NCBI GenBank assembly: GCA_905220665.1
Contig: CAJNAR010000010.1
Coordinates: 248,001-312,000, forward strand
Direction: 5' to 3'
Source of the DNA: Albugo candida
Taxonomy: Eukaryota > Oomycota > Peronosporomycetes > Albuginales > Albuginaceae
DNA: 64,000 nt
This document shows, one piece after another, positions 10,074 through 21,394 of the stretch (position 1 is the stretch's first letter; each line of letters begins with the position of its first letter). The notes below the pieces were generated by a model. That model ran no database searches. It was not told the DNA's origin and saw nothing but the letters and a program-made list of their open reading frames with translations. The position numbers were made by a program, and so were the translations under genes.

Positions 10074-10421
10074 TACTATCGGAGTAATAATCAAGATCCA
10101 AACGAGGTGAAACCTTTTAGTGCTGTTTCTCTCTTCTCATCGCTGCAGAGTGATTTGTACTAGTCACATGTAGCATCGTCGCCTTCTGCAGCTCCTACAG
10201 CCGCAATAGTATGACATTATTGTGATACCATCAATGCTGCCTTATAATCGGCCGTGAGTCTACGATACAGCTAGCGATTCAATGTAAAGATGCGATTAGA
10301 ATATTCATTTCAGCATTACAAAATGATGCTATGTGTATTTTGTTTAGTTGGAGGACCCAAGGCTACTCTTAGTAAAAGCTCTAATCTGGAACAAGTGATC
10401 GACAGGGGTGAGAGTGACTAA

Positions 10422-10557
10422 TCGAAAGTAATTGGCCATCTCAATTGACTTGGTCGACCGTGATGCCAACTATGGGCGGCGAACAAGATATCTTATTTGC
10501 GGCCCATAATTAGCATCACGGTCGCCCAAGTCAATTGAGATGGCCAATTACTTTCGA
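10422..10557. repeat. Inverted repeat with ~57-bp arms
   Basis: The left arm from 10422 and the right arm ending at 10557 are reverse complements with about 3-4 mismatches, separated by ~20 bases. The arm sequence (core TCAATTGACTTGG) recurs singly and diverged downstream of copies 2 (~19530) and 3 (~24240). The hairpin therefore arose from the gene's 3' flank or a small element, immediately beside the MULE at 10575. Confidence 0.85.
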
Positions 10558-10574
10558 CTACACACATAATTCAA

Positions 10575-12213
10575 GCAGTAATTGAGTACAACCGAGAATG
10601 TAACCGTCCGTTTCGTGTGGTGTCAAGTGACAAACGGCGTTATAAAGCAGTGTGCACACAACGTGGCTCTTTGTTCGTTGTGCAGTTTGCCTTTTCGCGA
10701 ACATTCAGCCTTCCAACGAAGTTTGGTTTGCACTCCTGTGAAGTATCCGAATCGTCAAAGGCGTCTCGTAGATATACAACTGCTTAACAAATTGCTTTAA
10801 ATTCTGCAGTCACAGATATGGCTATAATCACCAGTAGGAAAGTGACTCCCGTGATGATCCAAACGAAGGGATTTCCGCCCCATATATGAACTGTGCTCAA
10901 GCACTCAATAAGTTGAAGCTTGAGTTATACGGATGTGATATCAAGCAATACATCCGCATTCCGTTCTACATGGCTGGGATAAACATTCGAGGCCACGAAC
11001 CCAAGCTTGAAATCGTAGATGATGAATTCATGCGGTTGGGTATCATTTTCCGATAAGGAGTTCGAGCGTATAAGTCATACAGTGAGCGTGGGATATCCGT
11101 GGACGGCACATTCATAAAGACACCAATCGGTGAGGTAGTCCTGGTTGTGTGCTTTCGAAATGGGTACAAGGAGATCCGAATTATCGGAGTTGGGCTCGTG
11201 TCAGTAAAGAATGAAGATAACTAGAGCTGGTTTTTGAAGTTCCTACTCTCTCACCTCCAGACATCTCCTGCATTCGTGATATCGGGTAGAGACAAGGGGA
11301 GTTATGAAAGCTATGCTTATATCGGCACCAGAAGTCCCACAGTTTTTCTGCTTCCGGCTTTAGATGACAAAAAAGACAAGTTCAAGCTGTTGGAGAATGT
11401 GGCGTGGATATTGGCTCGTTCACGCACAGCAGCGGAGTACGAGAAGGCGAAAGTGAGTATTTTAAATTTGAACAGCAGTGCGGTGGTATGGCTACAGGAG
11501 GTTGGTCGTAAAAATTGGTCAACAGATCACTCACCATGTCAAAGATACAGCACTTTGACATCAAACAACGTGGAGGCGGTAAACAGCGTGTTGAAGGGAA
11601 TTCGGACCTTTCCTATTATCGACTGCTTAATGAAAATCGAACGTTACGTGGCGTATATTTGGGCTGAAAATATCAGCAAAGTGAAAGGATGGGGAGTAAT
11701 AGCTTCATATGCATCACGAAAGGGGGATAAAACAATGGTTGCTGCGAGGTGGGGTGAATTTGTTGAAAGCTCGACCTGTTACTACATCGTCGCAATCCGC
11801 TCAGGGGTGGGGAGTATTCTGGTGGAATTTGCAGCTTGATTCCACAATGAAGCTGTGCGATACTCGTGTGGGTACTTCGAAGATGTTGGATCGCTTTGCA
11901 TTCATGCATTAGTAGCATTGAAGCATTCCAGAAAATTGCCCGACATGGTAACGTATTTTCATGACTCCTGGAAATCATCGGCGTTTGCGGCCTCCCATTT
12001 TAAGAGATCTGACGATAACATAATTCCAATCGTGCTGAAAAATGATCTCTCAAGAGGTGCAACGCTCCATCTATTATGAGAAAAAAAGGGCGCCCAAAGA
12101 AGAAGCAGATTCAATCGCAACCAGCTACTGAGAAAATGGAAAAGCGCCGAACGAGATGTGGAATGTGCAACCACTTCGGCCATAATTGTAGGACCTGTCC
12201 GATAAGGGACGCA
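10575..12213 (+). pseudogene. MuDR-type MULE transposase remnant
   Basis: Several frames together give a Mutator-family transposase in the right order. First is an N-terminal zinc-finger/DNA-binding segment (VSSDKRRYKAVC). The DDE core follows, starting ISVDGTFIKTP near 11087, and then the TSNNVEAVNSVLKG segment near 11560. A SWIM-type finger (C-x-C-xn-C-x-H) lies near 11862-11900, and a closing zinc knuckle (C-G-M-C-xn-H-N-C-xn-C) near 12155-12190. Stops (for example near 11053 and 11219) and frame changes break it, so it is dead. It lies in the spacer between copies 1 and 2 of the secreted family. Confidence 0.8.
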
Positions 12214-12387
12214 TAATTGTATCCTTCGTTATGTTCACTACATAGTGCGTCATTGATCAGAGGTTTTTCATCCAGGACTGGGTTTCCCTCGTTATAATCC
12301 TAGGCGTGTGTATATCCGTACATATAGTACACAGTCTTGGTATATTTTTTTTATTGATTTATCAAATTGGTATAGCTTTTCGAGCTC

Positions 12388-14802
12388 GGTATAGCCACAC
12401 CCCTTTTTTGGCGTAGCCGCAACCCCCAACTTAATTGAGAATACCGGTATCGGCACACCCTCTAAATATCCTTGATAAATGAGAACCGGTATCGGCACAC
12501 TCGCTATTTTCAAATTCGCTATATGCACCTATGGACATTGCTATTAGTACGCTAAAGTAAATACCCTGTCCTCACCCCGGGAACACACCTATGAGACCTA
12601 TGAGATTGCGGAAGAGGCAGTACAAACCTTTGCTTGGCAAGAAGGCTATTTAACAAAGAAAGGTCGCACAAAGGCCGACAAGTACGGAAATACTAGGAAG
12701 GTGTGGCTTGCTTGCGTCCACGATGGTCGTTACAAAAATAAAGGCACGAAGATCCGCCAAACATCAACGCGGCTTCGAATGTGCCCATGGTTAGTCACCA
12801 TTCAGCGCCAACTGAGCCAAAATTCTGTTCAAGAATGGCGTGGCGAGTTAGTGTGGTCGTTCCAACTCACAATCATGAGGCAGTAGAGAATCTTGTAGCA
12901 TTCCCAGAAGCCAGGGTATTGAACCAGGTGCATAGGAGGCAAATTCTGGACTGCACAAAAGGTGGAGCACTTTCTCGGTTAATATTATGTACGATGAAGC
13001 GGTCTGATCTTGCTTTTCTTGCCACCGGGCAAGACATTTACAATGTTGAAATACTTTAACGAGCGGAATTTCTCCTTGGTCGTAGCCCTCTTGAGGCATC
13101 GCTGGATACACTAGAGGAAAATGCCATTAGGCATGAGCTTGTTCGGGACCCCTCATCGGGTCAATCAACTCGCCTCTTGATTGCACCTAAGCCTTGCATC
13201 TCGACAGACAATGATTTTTCTTCGGGTAAAGTTCTTATAGCAGATTCGACATTCAAAACCAACAGGTGAGTAAAATTCATTCCAATTAACTTTCCCCAAC
13301 ATCAACTAAGAGCAGACAAAATTTCTAGGTTTCAAATGCCATTGCTCCATGTCATGGGTGTGGCATGCACTAACCAGTCATATTACGTTTGCTATGTTTT
13401 CTTGCGACACGCAATCAGAAGATGATTACATTTGGGCACTTTGGCAAATGAGGATAGTTTTTCAAGATAGAATCACTGGTCCGATTGTTATTGTCACTGA
13501 CATAGAATTGGCATTGATGGCTGCAATCTCACGGAATCTACCTGAAGCGAATAATCTGCTTTGCATATGGCATATTAGTAACAATGTCCTGGCAAATGCT
13601 AAAAAAAACTTGGCAAATGACGAAGACTGGAACGAATTTTTCAAAACGTGGTACGGATTGTACTGCCCATCCACTGTACACGAGAATTGGGCGCTCCGCA
13701 AAGATGCTATTAATGAGACTGGCTATGCGTATTAGCATTCCACATAGATTCCGCACAAGGAGAAATTTATCGTTGCTTGGACCAAAAAAATCAAGCATTT
13801 TGGGCATGTAGGTTTATCTCAGGTTGAAGGCAGACATGCAACCTTGAAGAAATGGATTGCAGGATCAACAGGGGATTTGGCATCAATTTATGACAATTTG
13901 GTTCTCGCAGCTCAACAGCAGCGCCAAGGAATAAGTCAAAAGGTTGCATACGATCGTTCACACATTATCGTCCACCTTAGTGGGACCTTCTGGACATTTG
14001 TGAATAGAAAGATGTCACATTATGCATTGAATGAAGTATGTAACATTAGTGTATGCATACAGTTGTGTACAGTACTGGCAAGATATGCACTGACCATATT
14101 TTGTCTTCTGCAGGTCTTCAAGCAGTACCAAAAGGCATTATCGATGGAGAACAATGAAAAGTGCACTAGAACATTCACGAGCACTAAAGGATTGCCGTGC
14201 CCTCATGCCATCAAAGAGCTGCAAAAGATAGGGTCAACATTGCATGAAGCTAATCTTCATGCGCACTGGCGGCTTCAAAGTACTGTACATCCCAAACTGC
14301 ATCATGCAATGCCTTGTCAGGAAAAAACAAGCTTTTCGGATATTATGAAAAGTTGCAAGAGTGTCATTGGGACTTGCCGCCACGCAGGCAGATCCTTTTT
14401 GAGTAGGACGTCGATTGCCTTGCATCTGTTACAAGCCCAGGGGTAAATGATCCTGCCACAGTAGCCTCACGAGGTCGGCCAAAAGGGTCAACGAGTACCA
14501 AACAAGATCTGTCCGCGTTTGATTACCTTGAGAGCGAGGGGCAGACACTGCCAAAACGAAGATGCGGAGCCTGCAACCAAGAAGGTCACAACATGCGCAC
14601 ATGTCCACAGCCCAAATTAACAAAACATATCTGTAATAGTTTAGGGGTGTGGGAATTCGGTTTTCTAATTTAATATAAATTTAGGGGATTTAGCGAGTGT
14701 GCCGATACCGTTTCTCATTGATCAAGGATATTTAGAGGGTGTAACGATACCGGTGTACTCGGGGGGGGGCGGCTATACCAAAAAAGGTGTGTGACTATAC
14801 CG
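12388..14802 (+). mobile_element. FAR1-type MULE with ~120-bp terminal inverted repeats
   Basis: Left end 12388-12510 and right end 14687-14802 are inverted copies (GGTATAG...; shared core TCTAAATATCCTTGAT) with repeated CCGGTATCGGCACAC modules inside. They enclose a transposase remnant in the + direction. Long TIRs flanking a FAR1/MULE transposase are typical of Mutator-like elements. I could not define a clear 9-bp target duplication. Confidence 0.85.
12592..14632 (+). pseudogene. FAR1-related MULE transposase, frameshifted
   Basis: Order of motifs: FAR1-like DNA-binding start (EEAVQTFAWQEGYLTKKGR, ~12608), a segment around VLIADSTFKTN (~13230), then PLLHVMGVACTNQSYYV. The DDE core has IVIVTDIELALMAAI and LLCIWHISNNVLA (13349-13735), followed by the VEGRHATLKKWIAGSTGDL segment (~13820). 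A SWIM-like finger (C-T-R-T-F...C-P-H-A) sits near 14160-14215 and a zinc knuckle (RCGACNQEGHNMRTCP) near 14553-14600. The frame shifts at least four times and there are stops, so no intact protein is made. The family is related to the remnants at 51130 and 54136. Confidence 0.85.
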
Positions 14803-14818
14803 GGTTCCTATGTTTTTA

Positions 14819-15960
14819 GGATATTGTTATATTCACTTCCTTTTTAGTTAAATTCACTCCCTTTTAAGGCAGAAAATAATTATACTATGTCTGCTTTTTA
14901 TTTATATTTAGGGAATTGATAGATTCACTACCTTTCAAGTCACGTGCCCACATTATTATACATCCATTAATAATACAAAGCTGCCAGCTCATAATTTTGG
15001 CAGTTAAAATCCATTCACTTAAATTTGAGCTTTCATGAGCAATTGAATGAGCGAGGTGAGTTGCAATAAGGAGATACACTGGATTAAGACGAACGTTATA
15101 TTCATAGTGATCGTTTCTCTATATAAAAATTCTTTTCGGTCGGTTGCGAAGAATTTTGTGCTTGAGGCTTTATTCGCAAGCGATACAATTTGCCAATCTT
15201 TTGATTTTCAACTTCTACCTTATCTTTATTGCTGTGAAGAATTGAATACGATCGGTCTAAAAATGCCCGATGAACTCGAGAACGATACATGATGCTTCAT
15301 AGTTCTTGTGACGATCGCTATGATCTTCTCTCATTCTCTTCGTTGAAATCAAATTGAGGCTGATCAGAATGCGCCGACGCAAAACCACCGTTTTATTTCC
15401 TACAAAGAAGGAACAGTAAGATTGTGATGTCAAATCTAAGCAAGACCGATTCTTTGAGAATAAAATCAACACAAAACATATTGAAGTCTACTAGACATAT
15501 CTTTCCTTTTGAGCAAAGGAAAGCAAATAGCTACAAAAAACTATCATCTTAGGGAAAGGATTTTGTGATTCCAATTGCGATGTTTCGTTCTAGTACACAG
15601 TCTCTTTATCTCCTCGCTGAGACGCTCACACTCGTTTAGAAGCGCATAAAGTCCCTCGGACAAATGTAGGTGATCTTGTGGGGCGTATAGCGGACAGTTA
15701 ATTGAGTTGGTAGAGCAGGAGTGATCACATCTTTGTTCTGCGATTACAAAATTTTCCAAAAGAAGCAGAAGTCTATTCAATCGGTCCAATTTCCGGTGAT
15801 CATTCCTGTCAGGAAGTTATATTAGATCATCGGTATGCTCGCATACAACCAGGGTGTGACACATAAAGAAGACCATAATGTTTGAATGTATAATAATGTG
15901 GGTTACATGGCTTAAAAGGGAGTGAATCTAACCGAAAAGGGAGTGAATATAACAATTTCC
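14819..15960. mobile_element. Non-autonomous TIR element A (MULE-like)
   Basis: Ends carry inverted copies of the GGaaTTGTTATATTCACTcC family of TIRs, with tandem 'AAAAGGGAGTGAAT' modules and the CACATTATTATnnATTCAA inner block. The interior 15525-15905 is an inverted copy of 16795-17190 in element B. It contains a short ORF remnant (15544-15789, -) with the same Glu/Leu-rich end in both elements. No transposase. Confidence 0.7.
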
Positions 15961-16230
15961 TAATTATGTAAACTAATGTGTACCGCGTGAATTAAGAGGG
16001 AGTGAATTCTGTATAACCAAGGAAAAAAGAAAATTAACAATTCCCTAGATATGAACAAGACGTATACATAGTATAATAATGTACTTATACAAAAGGGAGT
16101 GAACATAACAATTCCCTAAATCTAATACAATTATACATAGTATAATTATGTGTACCACCTCACTTAAAAGGGAGTAAATTTAACCAAAATGGAAGTGTGT
16201 ATAACAATTCCGTTTTTTATAATTCCTTAC
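15961..16230. repeat. Pile of solo TIR fragments of the same family
   Basis: At least three partial copies of the terminal module (AAAAGGGAGTGAAT...AACAATTCC) lie head to tail here, with no interior. This suggests repeated insertion and deletion at one site. Confidence 0.6.
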
Positions 16231-16254
16231 TTATTAGCATACTTCGGAGATTCT

Positions 16255-16614
16255 GTACTGCATTCTACGTATCAGAGAATTGAGTTGACACTCACTGATT
16301 ACTCTGAATGGATAGACAAGAGTGGGAAGACAGATTAGATGCTCCTAGAACCCAGGACAATGCACTATTTCACGTAGAAAAAGATGATATTGCGATTACG
16401 TTCTGCAAGGGGCTTTGTTGCATCAGCCAACACATTTGCACGATTGGATCAATGAAAGACATCACGAAGTCAATTGAGAAGTCGAGGAGTACCAAGACCG
16501 TGATAGAAACGGATCAGTTTACACGCCAATAATAGAGACTCACCATCAGGACTACATGGTAGATTTTCGTTCCGTACATTCAACAGTAACAATGTAGAAA
16601 GAATTATGAGCCGT
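16255..16614 (+). other. Degenerate duplicate block downstream of secreted-gene copy 1
   Basis: Alignable by eye to about 24480-24740 (after copy 3) and in part to 19630-19730 (after copy 2). Shared pieces include GATATTGC...CGTTCTGC, CAGCCAACA and CTCACCATCAnGAnTACATGGT. The block is the displaced 3' flank of copy 1, pushed away by the MULE insertions. Frames are broken; the original product is unknown. Confidence 0.5.
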
Positions 16615-16623
16615 GTATAGAAT

Positions 16624-17556
16624 GGGAATTGTTATATTTGCTCCTTTTTTGATTAAATTCACTCCCTTTTCAAGTAAGGTGGTGCACATAATCATACTAT
16701 GTGTATATGCTATTTTTACTTTTTATTTATATATAGGAGACCAGAAGAACCTAAAAGTGTATTGTGCATACTGTTGAACCACTCCTTAAGTCACGTGACA
16801 CACATTATTATGTATTCAAACATTATCATCTTTTAAGTGTCATACCCAGCTTTTATGCGAGCATACCGATGGTTTGATGAAACTCACTGACAGGAATGAT
16901 CACTGGAAATCGGACCGATTGGGTAAACTTCTTGTTCGTTTGAAAACTTTCGTATACGTAGAAAAACTGTGATCACTGTTGCTCTAGCAACTCAACTAAT
17001 TGCCCCCTATACGCCTCACAATATCACTTACATTTGTCCGAGGGACTTCGCTACACCTATAAGCTTCTGAAGGAGTGTGAGCGTCTCAGCGGAGAGATAA
17101 AGAGATTGTAGATTAGATCGACACATTCTGTAAATGGGAATCACAAAATCCTTCCCTTGGATGAGATTTTTTGTAGCTTTCAGCTAAATTCAATTTGTAA
17201 AATAGCGCAGTAGTGAAGCAATATCAAACCGCTCGGTCAAGGGCGAGTGGCTCTATGACTCGTTATAGTATCATGCATATAAGGATGTGTACCGGTACTA
17301 ATGATTAGCTGGAAAATTAGAAGATTGGCATTGAATCGATTTGAGCTGTAGTGGGCCATTTAAATGTATAATAACGTGGGCCACGTGACTTGAACGAGAT
17401 TATAAACAAAAAGGGAGTGAATACCTAATTGAATGCATAATAGTGTGTATCACTTTAACAAGTCCCTATATATAAATAAAAAGTACACATAGTATATATC
17501 CATTGTATGATTATGTGTACCACCTTACTTAAAAGGGAGTGAATTTAACAATTCCC
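16624..17556. mobile_element. Non-autonomous MULE, element B, with 9-bp target duplication
   Basis: A 933-bp element starting GGGAATTG and ending CAATTCCC with ~110-bp TIRs (the TATATATAGG / CCTATATATA inner ends match). It is flanked by the 9-bp direct repeat GTATAGAAT at 16615-16623 and 17557-17565. A 9-bp duplication is the Mutator hallmark. The paralogous unoccupied site upstream of copy 1 (near 8285-8295) has a single GTATAGAAT. The interior is inverted relative to element A. Confidence 0.92.
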
Positions 17557-17575
17557 GTATAGAATTAGTCAATTA

Positions 17576-18130
17576 ATCGAAGGCAGCAAGGCAATTGCAC
17601 TTTTTTCATTATGAAAGAACGTTCGCAAATTCCTCCATTTCGCCACTGGGAATCTTATCCCATTCTCAATGCCGTTTGATAGACTCTTTGACGCAAATAC
17701 TTAAGATGCATTGTAACAAACACGCATTTGATTACTTGATTCCATTCCCAAGTTGCTTTCACCTTCCAAATCTTATAGCCTATTCTATAGGATGAAGTAC
17801 AATGAAGCCTTAATAAATCAGGCAATTCCTTTATCGAACACGAGACATTCACCTAACACTCGCACTGTCCATCACAATTCCCTCCCGAATATGGTATACG
17901 TCCACTATGCACTTTTTAGGAATGTTGGTATCGCTTGGCTGAGATGTGATGTCGCATTTCTCGATTTTGATCATCCGCACCACCACCCAATAGCTCAAGG
18001 ACTTTCTCATCGCGTATGTATCGCTTCAAAACTCGGTACCAACTGATCTGGTTATCGATTCTGTGTCAATTCTCCCTTAATTTTGGAATGCGGAAGTCTT
18101 CGTGCATTTGGATCACTGACGCGAGAGACG
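17576..18130 (+). repeat. Duplicated promoter/signal-peptide block, copy 2
   Basis: Partner of 8305-8859 (offset 9271). It includes the 5' flank, core promoter and codons for the signal peptide. Confidence 0.9.
17955..17967 (+). promoter_or_regulatory. Oomycete Inr+FPR-like core promoter of copy 2
   Basis: Identical to the element before copy 1 (12 of 13 consensus positions), 60 bp upstream of the ATG at 18016. Confidence 0.55.
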
Positions 18131-19128
18131 ATGATATACTTTTGATGGATCTACTGGCACCATCCGGTAAGGTGGAAATACGTTGCCCAATGGGTTTGCA
18201 TATTGGCATTGTGTTCCCCAAACAAGCTAAGATGGAAATGCTAAAAAAGCTTCTCGACAATAACAAGGAATTGAAAAAAATTGTGACGATTTATTTGGGC
18301 GCGACAACAATAAATACTAAAAAATCTGGTGACAGGTCCCGTTTTGATGGAAAAGAAACGGAATTCAGTACTTTTCTCAAACTTCATTTAGCCACGGATA
18401 CCAGCAGCCGTATTTTGATCACCGCACCATGCGTGGATCTCGCACTTGCCATCGACCAGTTCAAACCCGTCAAGATTGCATCCAAGATCCAAGAAATAAT
18501 GTGGGCAGGTGGTATTTATAAAGAAATAGAAGAAAGTGATGATTACCTTGTAGCCCAAAACTGGAAGAGAAACATATCTGCGACACTAACTATCCTCGAA
18601 ATTAAAGAGCTACAAAGCAAAATTACTATCGTTACAAGGAATTCGCACCCGTACGGAGACACAATAAACACTTTCTATTTACCTGAATTCGTCGGAAAGG
18701 TAATTAATGGATTCAATGTACAAAATACTTATGGGGCAAATATACCAACCGAATACATGGTGGTTGCAGATGGACAGGCAGCGTGTTGGAGCGCAAAAAT
18801 CTTCGCTGACGAACTCGTGGCTACTATGTTGATGTTCTACCCAGAAATGAAAAAGAAGATACATCGAATCATTTATACGCTCAAAAAAGAAGAAAAAATC
18901 GATGGCATCGGATATACTCTCGACACGGATCTGGTCCGGGCGACCGTATTAAAAAAAATTTGGATAACCAGGTCTCGTACCACCACACATGCGCCTCAAA
19001 CGCATATCGAAGGACTTCCAGCTGTCTTCGAGCACGTGTTCATGGAAAGAATACACACAGAACTTCTTGAAAAGAAGCTCCACGAGCTATGTAAGCGATA
19101 TCCTAGCCAGCACGGGGTGCAGAAGTAA
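18016..19128 (+). CDS. Secreted nucleoside-hydrolase-like protein, copy 2
   Basis: A 370-aa intact ORF with the same signal peptide as copy 1 (residues 1-24). The metal-loop equivalent reads TDARDDD (34-40), so both Asp39 and Asp40 of the DD pair are kept, unlike copy 1. The other family segments are ILITAPCVDLALAI, WAGG, QNWKRNISAT and ADELVATMLMFYPE (264-277), where the catalytic His position is Ala. The first Asp of the loop is Thr/Ile-like in all copies. The C-terminus is short, without the 29-aa repeats or the Lys-rich tract of copy 3, but keeps the closing H-V-F-M element. Its start is supported by the conserved core promoter 60 bp upstream. Role inferred as a secreted pseudo-enzyme or nucleoside-binding protein. 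Confidence 0.75.
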   Translation: MYRFKTRYQLIWLSILCQFSLNFGMRKSSCIWITDARDDDILLMDLLAPSGKVEIRCPMGLHIGIVFPKQAKMEMLKKLLDNNKELKKIVTIYLGATTINTKKSGDRSRFDGKETEFSTFLKLHLATDTSSRILITAPCVDLALAIDQFKPVKIASKIQEIMWAGGIYKEIEESDDYLVAQNWKRNISATLTILEIKELQSKITIVTRNSHPYGDTINTFYLPEFVGKVINGFNVQNTYGANIPTEYMVVADGQAACWSAKIFADELVATMLMFYPEMKKKIHRIIYTLKKEEKIDGIGYTLDTDLVRATVLKKIWITRSRTTTHAPQTHIEGLPAVFEHVFMERIHTELLEKKLHELCKRYPSQHGVQK

Positions 19129-20740
19129 GAATGAAAGATTAGTTTGCAAAAGGTGGAAATTTCCGAGAAAGGATAAGATCATAAATGAGCTGAAAACTCT
19201 TCGTGCTATTTCTTCCCTTACATCACTGTAAACAGACGGTACCAAGCGCATTCAACACGATTCCATTCTGCAGCTCCTCTAGCCGCACAAATTTGACATG
19301 TCTGATGAGATCAATGCTGCCTTATAGTCGATCTACACTGGTGAGTCTACGACACAACTAGCGATTCGATGTAAGCATTCAATTACACCGTGTTCATTCC
19401 AAAATGAAGCTATCGCTTGTTTGGATGCAGAACATCGAGGCCACCCTTCGTACAAGCTCTAACCCGTAGTAAAAGTGATCGTACGGATGAGAGTAAGTGT
19501 GACCAATCGAACGTTATTGCCCACGTCAACTGAGCATGTCAATTGACATGGGCGACGCCGAGACAATGCTCTATGTCAATGGAAACAGATAGCATTTAAC
19601 GAAAGAGACTTTGATACCAAACAAGAGAGAAGCTGATGACTACCAAGCCGTGATACAAATCAGTCTCGATGCGAACGATAGTTACTCACCATCATGACTA
19701 CATGGTAGCATCGTTGTTCCGTGCATTTAACAATGTCATAGAGGTATACGCTTTCGTAGCTGTATCTGTGCGGTATGGTGACTCGATTTGCTTCTATACA
19801 AGCATAGGATATGCTTCAACATGTTTGCAAGTATGCACAACGAAAGGGAGTCAGATGAATCAATTGTCGATGGCACTGTTTTAGGTTTTGTAGTGCTTGC
19901 TGTTCAGATGACGCTAGTGGCAGACGAATTCATTCGAAAAAGCGTGCTGCATCGAACATTTACGAATGTATCCAATACGGTGGAAGGGCTTCAATTGTTC
20001 ATTGTTTCCGTGTCGTCTTTACTATCGGGTGGAATTGGAGTTCAGATGAAGTAAGATGTACCTCTCCATTCTGCAATGACCAGAATTCAATTGTAATTGA
20101 GGTGCCAAACAGGTGATGATAAACAAAAGTGCAAAATGTGGTAGACGTCTTGGGGACATAATCTGATGGTCAAAGTGAAGATCATTGGCGGCGTGGATGA
20201 TGTCAACAACTCATAATGCGCAGTGTTGGCGCTGATACGGAATTAAAGCGTGTAAGAATCAGGACTACAATTGCGCATACACTAATTTAAAAAGGCATCG
20301 CTGGAGATCTAATGAACAGGATCTTGGCTTTGAATTCGCTTATTTATGAGAAGAGCACATGCAGGCAAAATTTACACGTCATTTGCGCATGCGGGTTTTA
20401 CACGTCAATCAGCTGCGCCACAACCAAACGATCTGGCTGTTTGAGTAAAACGCGCATCGATAGAACGTATGCAACCTTTAGTGGAATACGAAAGGCGAGA
20501 AAAAATGACGCTTAAGCAATTGATATCGCAGTTTATAAAGGTGATGGTGGTGGGAAAGCTACTTTGCAGAACACAAGAGATAATGCTATACCCAACGTTG
20601 ATTTTGATATACGTATCGGCTGTTTTGCACAAATAATATGGATCACGGTCGCACTCCAGCAATCGGTAGAGTTCCAACGGAGACGTTGATACTGAAGCAA
20701 ATGAACTATACTTCACCATGTGGACTCGAGGTATCGTTAT
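19129..20740. other. 3' flank of copy 2: decayed duplicate sequence
   Basis: The first ~550 bp include a diverged copy of the inverted-repeat arm (~19530) and the CTCACCATCA...TACATGGT block (~19687). A frame at 19788-20054 (+) has no stop for 88 codons but no recognisable domain. I see no intact gene or RNA. Confidence 0.4.
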
Positions 20741-20749
20741 CGTGGACTC

Positions 20750-21294
20750 AGTTCCAGTACTGACTCAATCGTAAATGACAATGCGATGGACTTGAACGAT
20801 GACACAAGCCCTCAACTTCCGAACAAAGATGATTTGTCTTAGATGAGATTCCATGATGATGAAGAGCGTTTGATTTTTGAGGGAGATACAGGTGACATTA
20901 GAAAAAGATTTAACAAGTAGCGATCAGAAGATGCAGCGATGGATGCACCAACAAGGTTTGAGATATTAAGAAATCACAAGAAGCATATCCAAAGACGATT
21001 TGCAAGAAATGAACCTTTATCCGAAATGCAACAATTAAGAGATATAGAATTTTTTCGACCAGGAAAAATGACAAGACTGAGGTTGTAGGCTCCAAGATGA
21101 CGATTGGATATCGATGAGCTCCCATCGAAAGTACTTGACATTTGTTATCTTGACCTAGATGTGAGGATTCTGGCATTGTGTCAGCGCTCAAACTACTACA
21201 GCGAGCGATATGACGGGGATACAATATTCTCAAATGAGCATTTCAAACTTCATTTGGGCTTCCAATGGAGTATTGATCCATTCAGATCGTAATT
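20750..21294 (+). pseudogene. Decayed protein-coding remnant, unknown family
   Basis: One + frame reads as plausible charged protein with in-frame stops (after LPNKDDLS near 20838 and after IRKRFNK near 20918). It continues DAPTRFEILRNHKKHIQRRF and then, in another frame, LDIDELPSKVLDICYLDLDV (21104-21292). The Glu/Arg/Lys content contrasts with the random translation around it. I do not recognise the family. It stands downstream of copy 2 as part of the repeated unit. Confidence 0.35.
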
Positions 21295-21394
21295 ACAATC
21301 TAGAACATGATATATATATTTCTAGCACGTCACTCGATGCAAGGTGAAATCATGAACTTTTGTCGGACAACGTAAACATGTATTCAGATTTACA

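Noticed and set aside
12388..12520. Repeated CCGGTATCGGCACAC modules considered as a CRISPR-like array
   Set aside because: Only two units, present in inverted form at the other end; they are TIR substructure.
14761..14770. G-run as a possible G-quadruplex signal
   Set aside because: A single homopolymer inside a MULE TIR, without the four spaced runs needed; the other TIR shows only CCCCC here.
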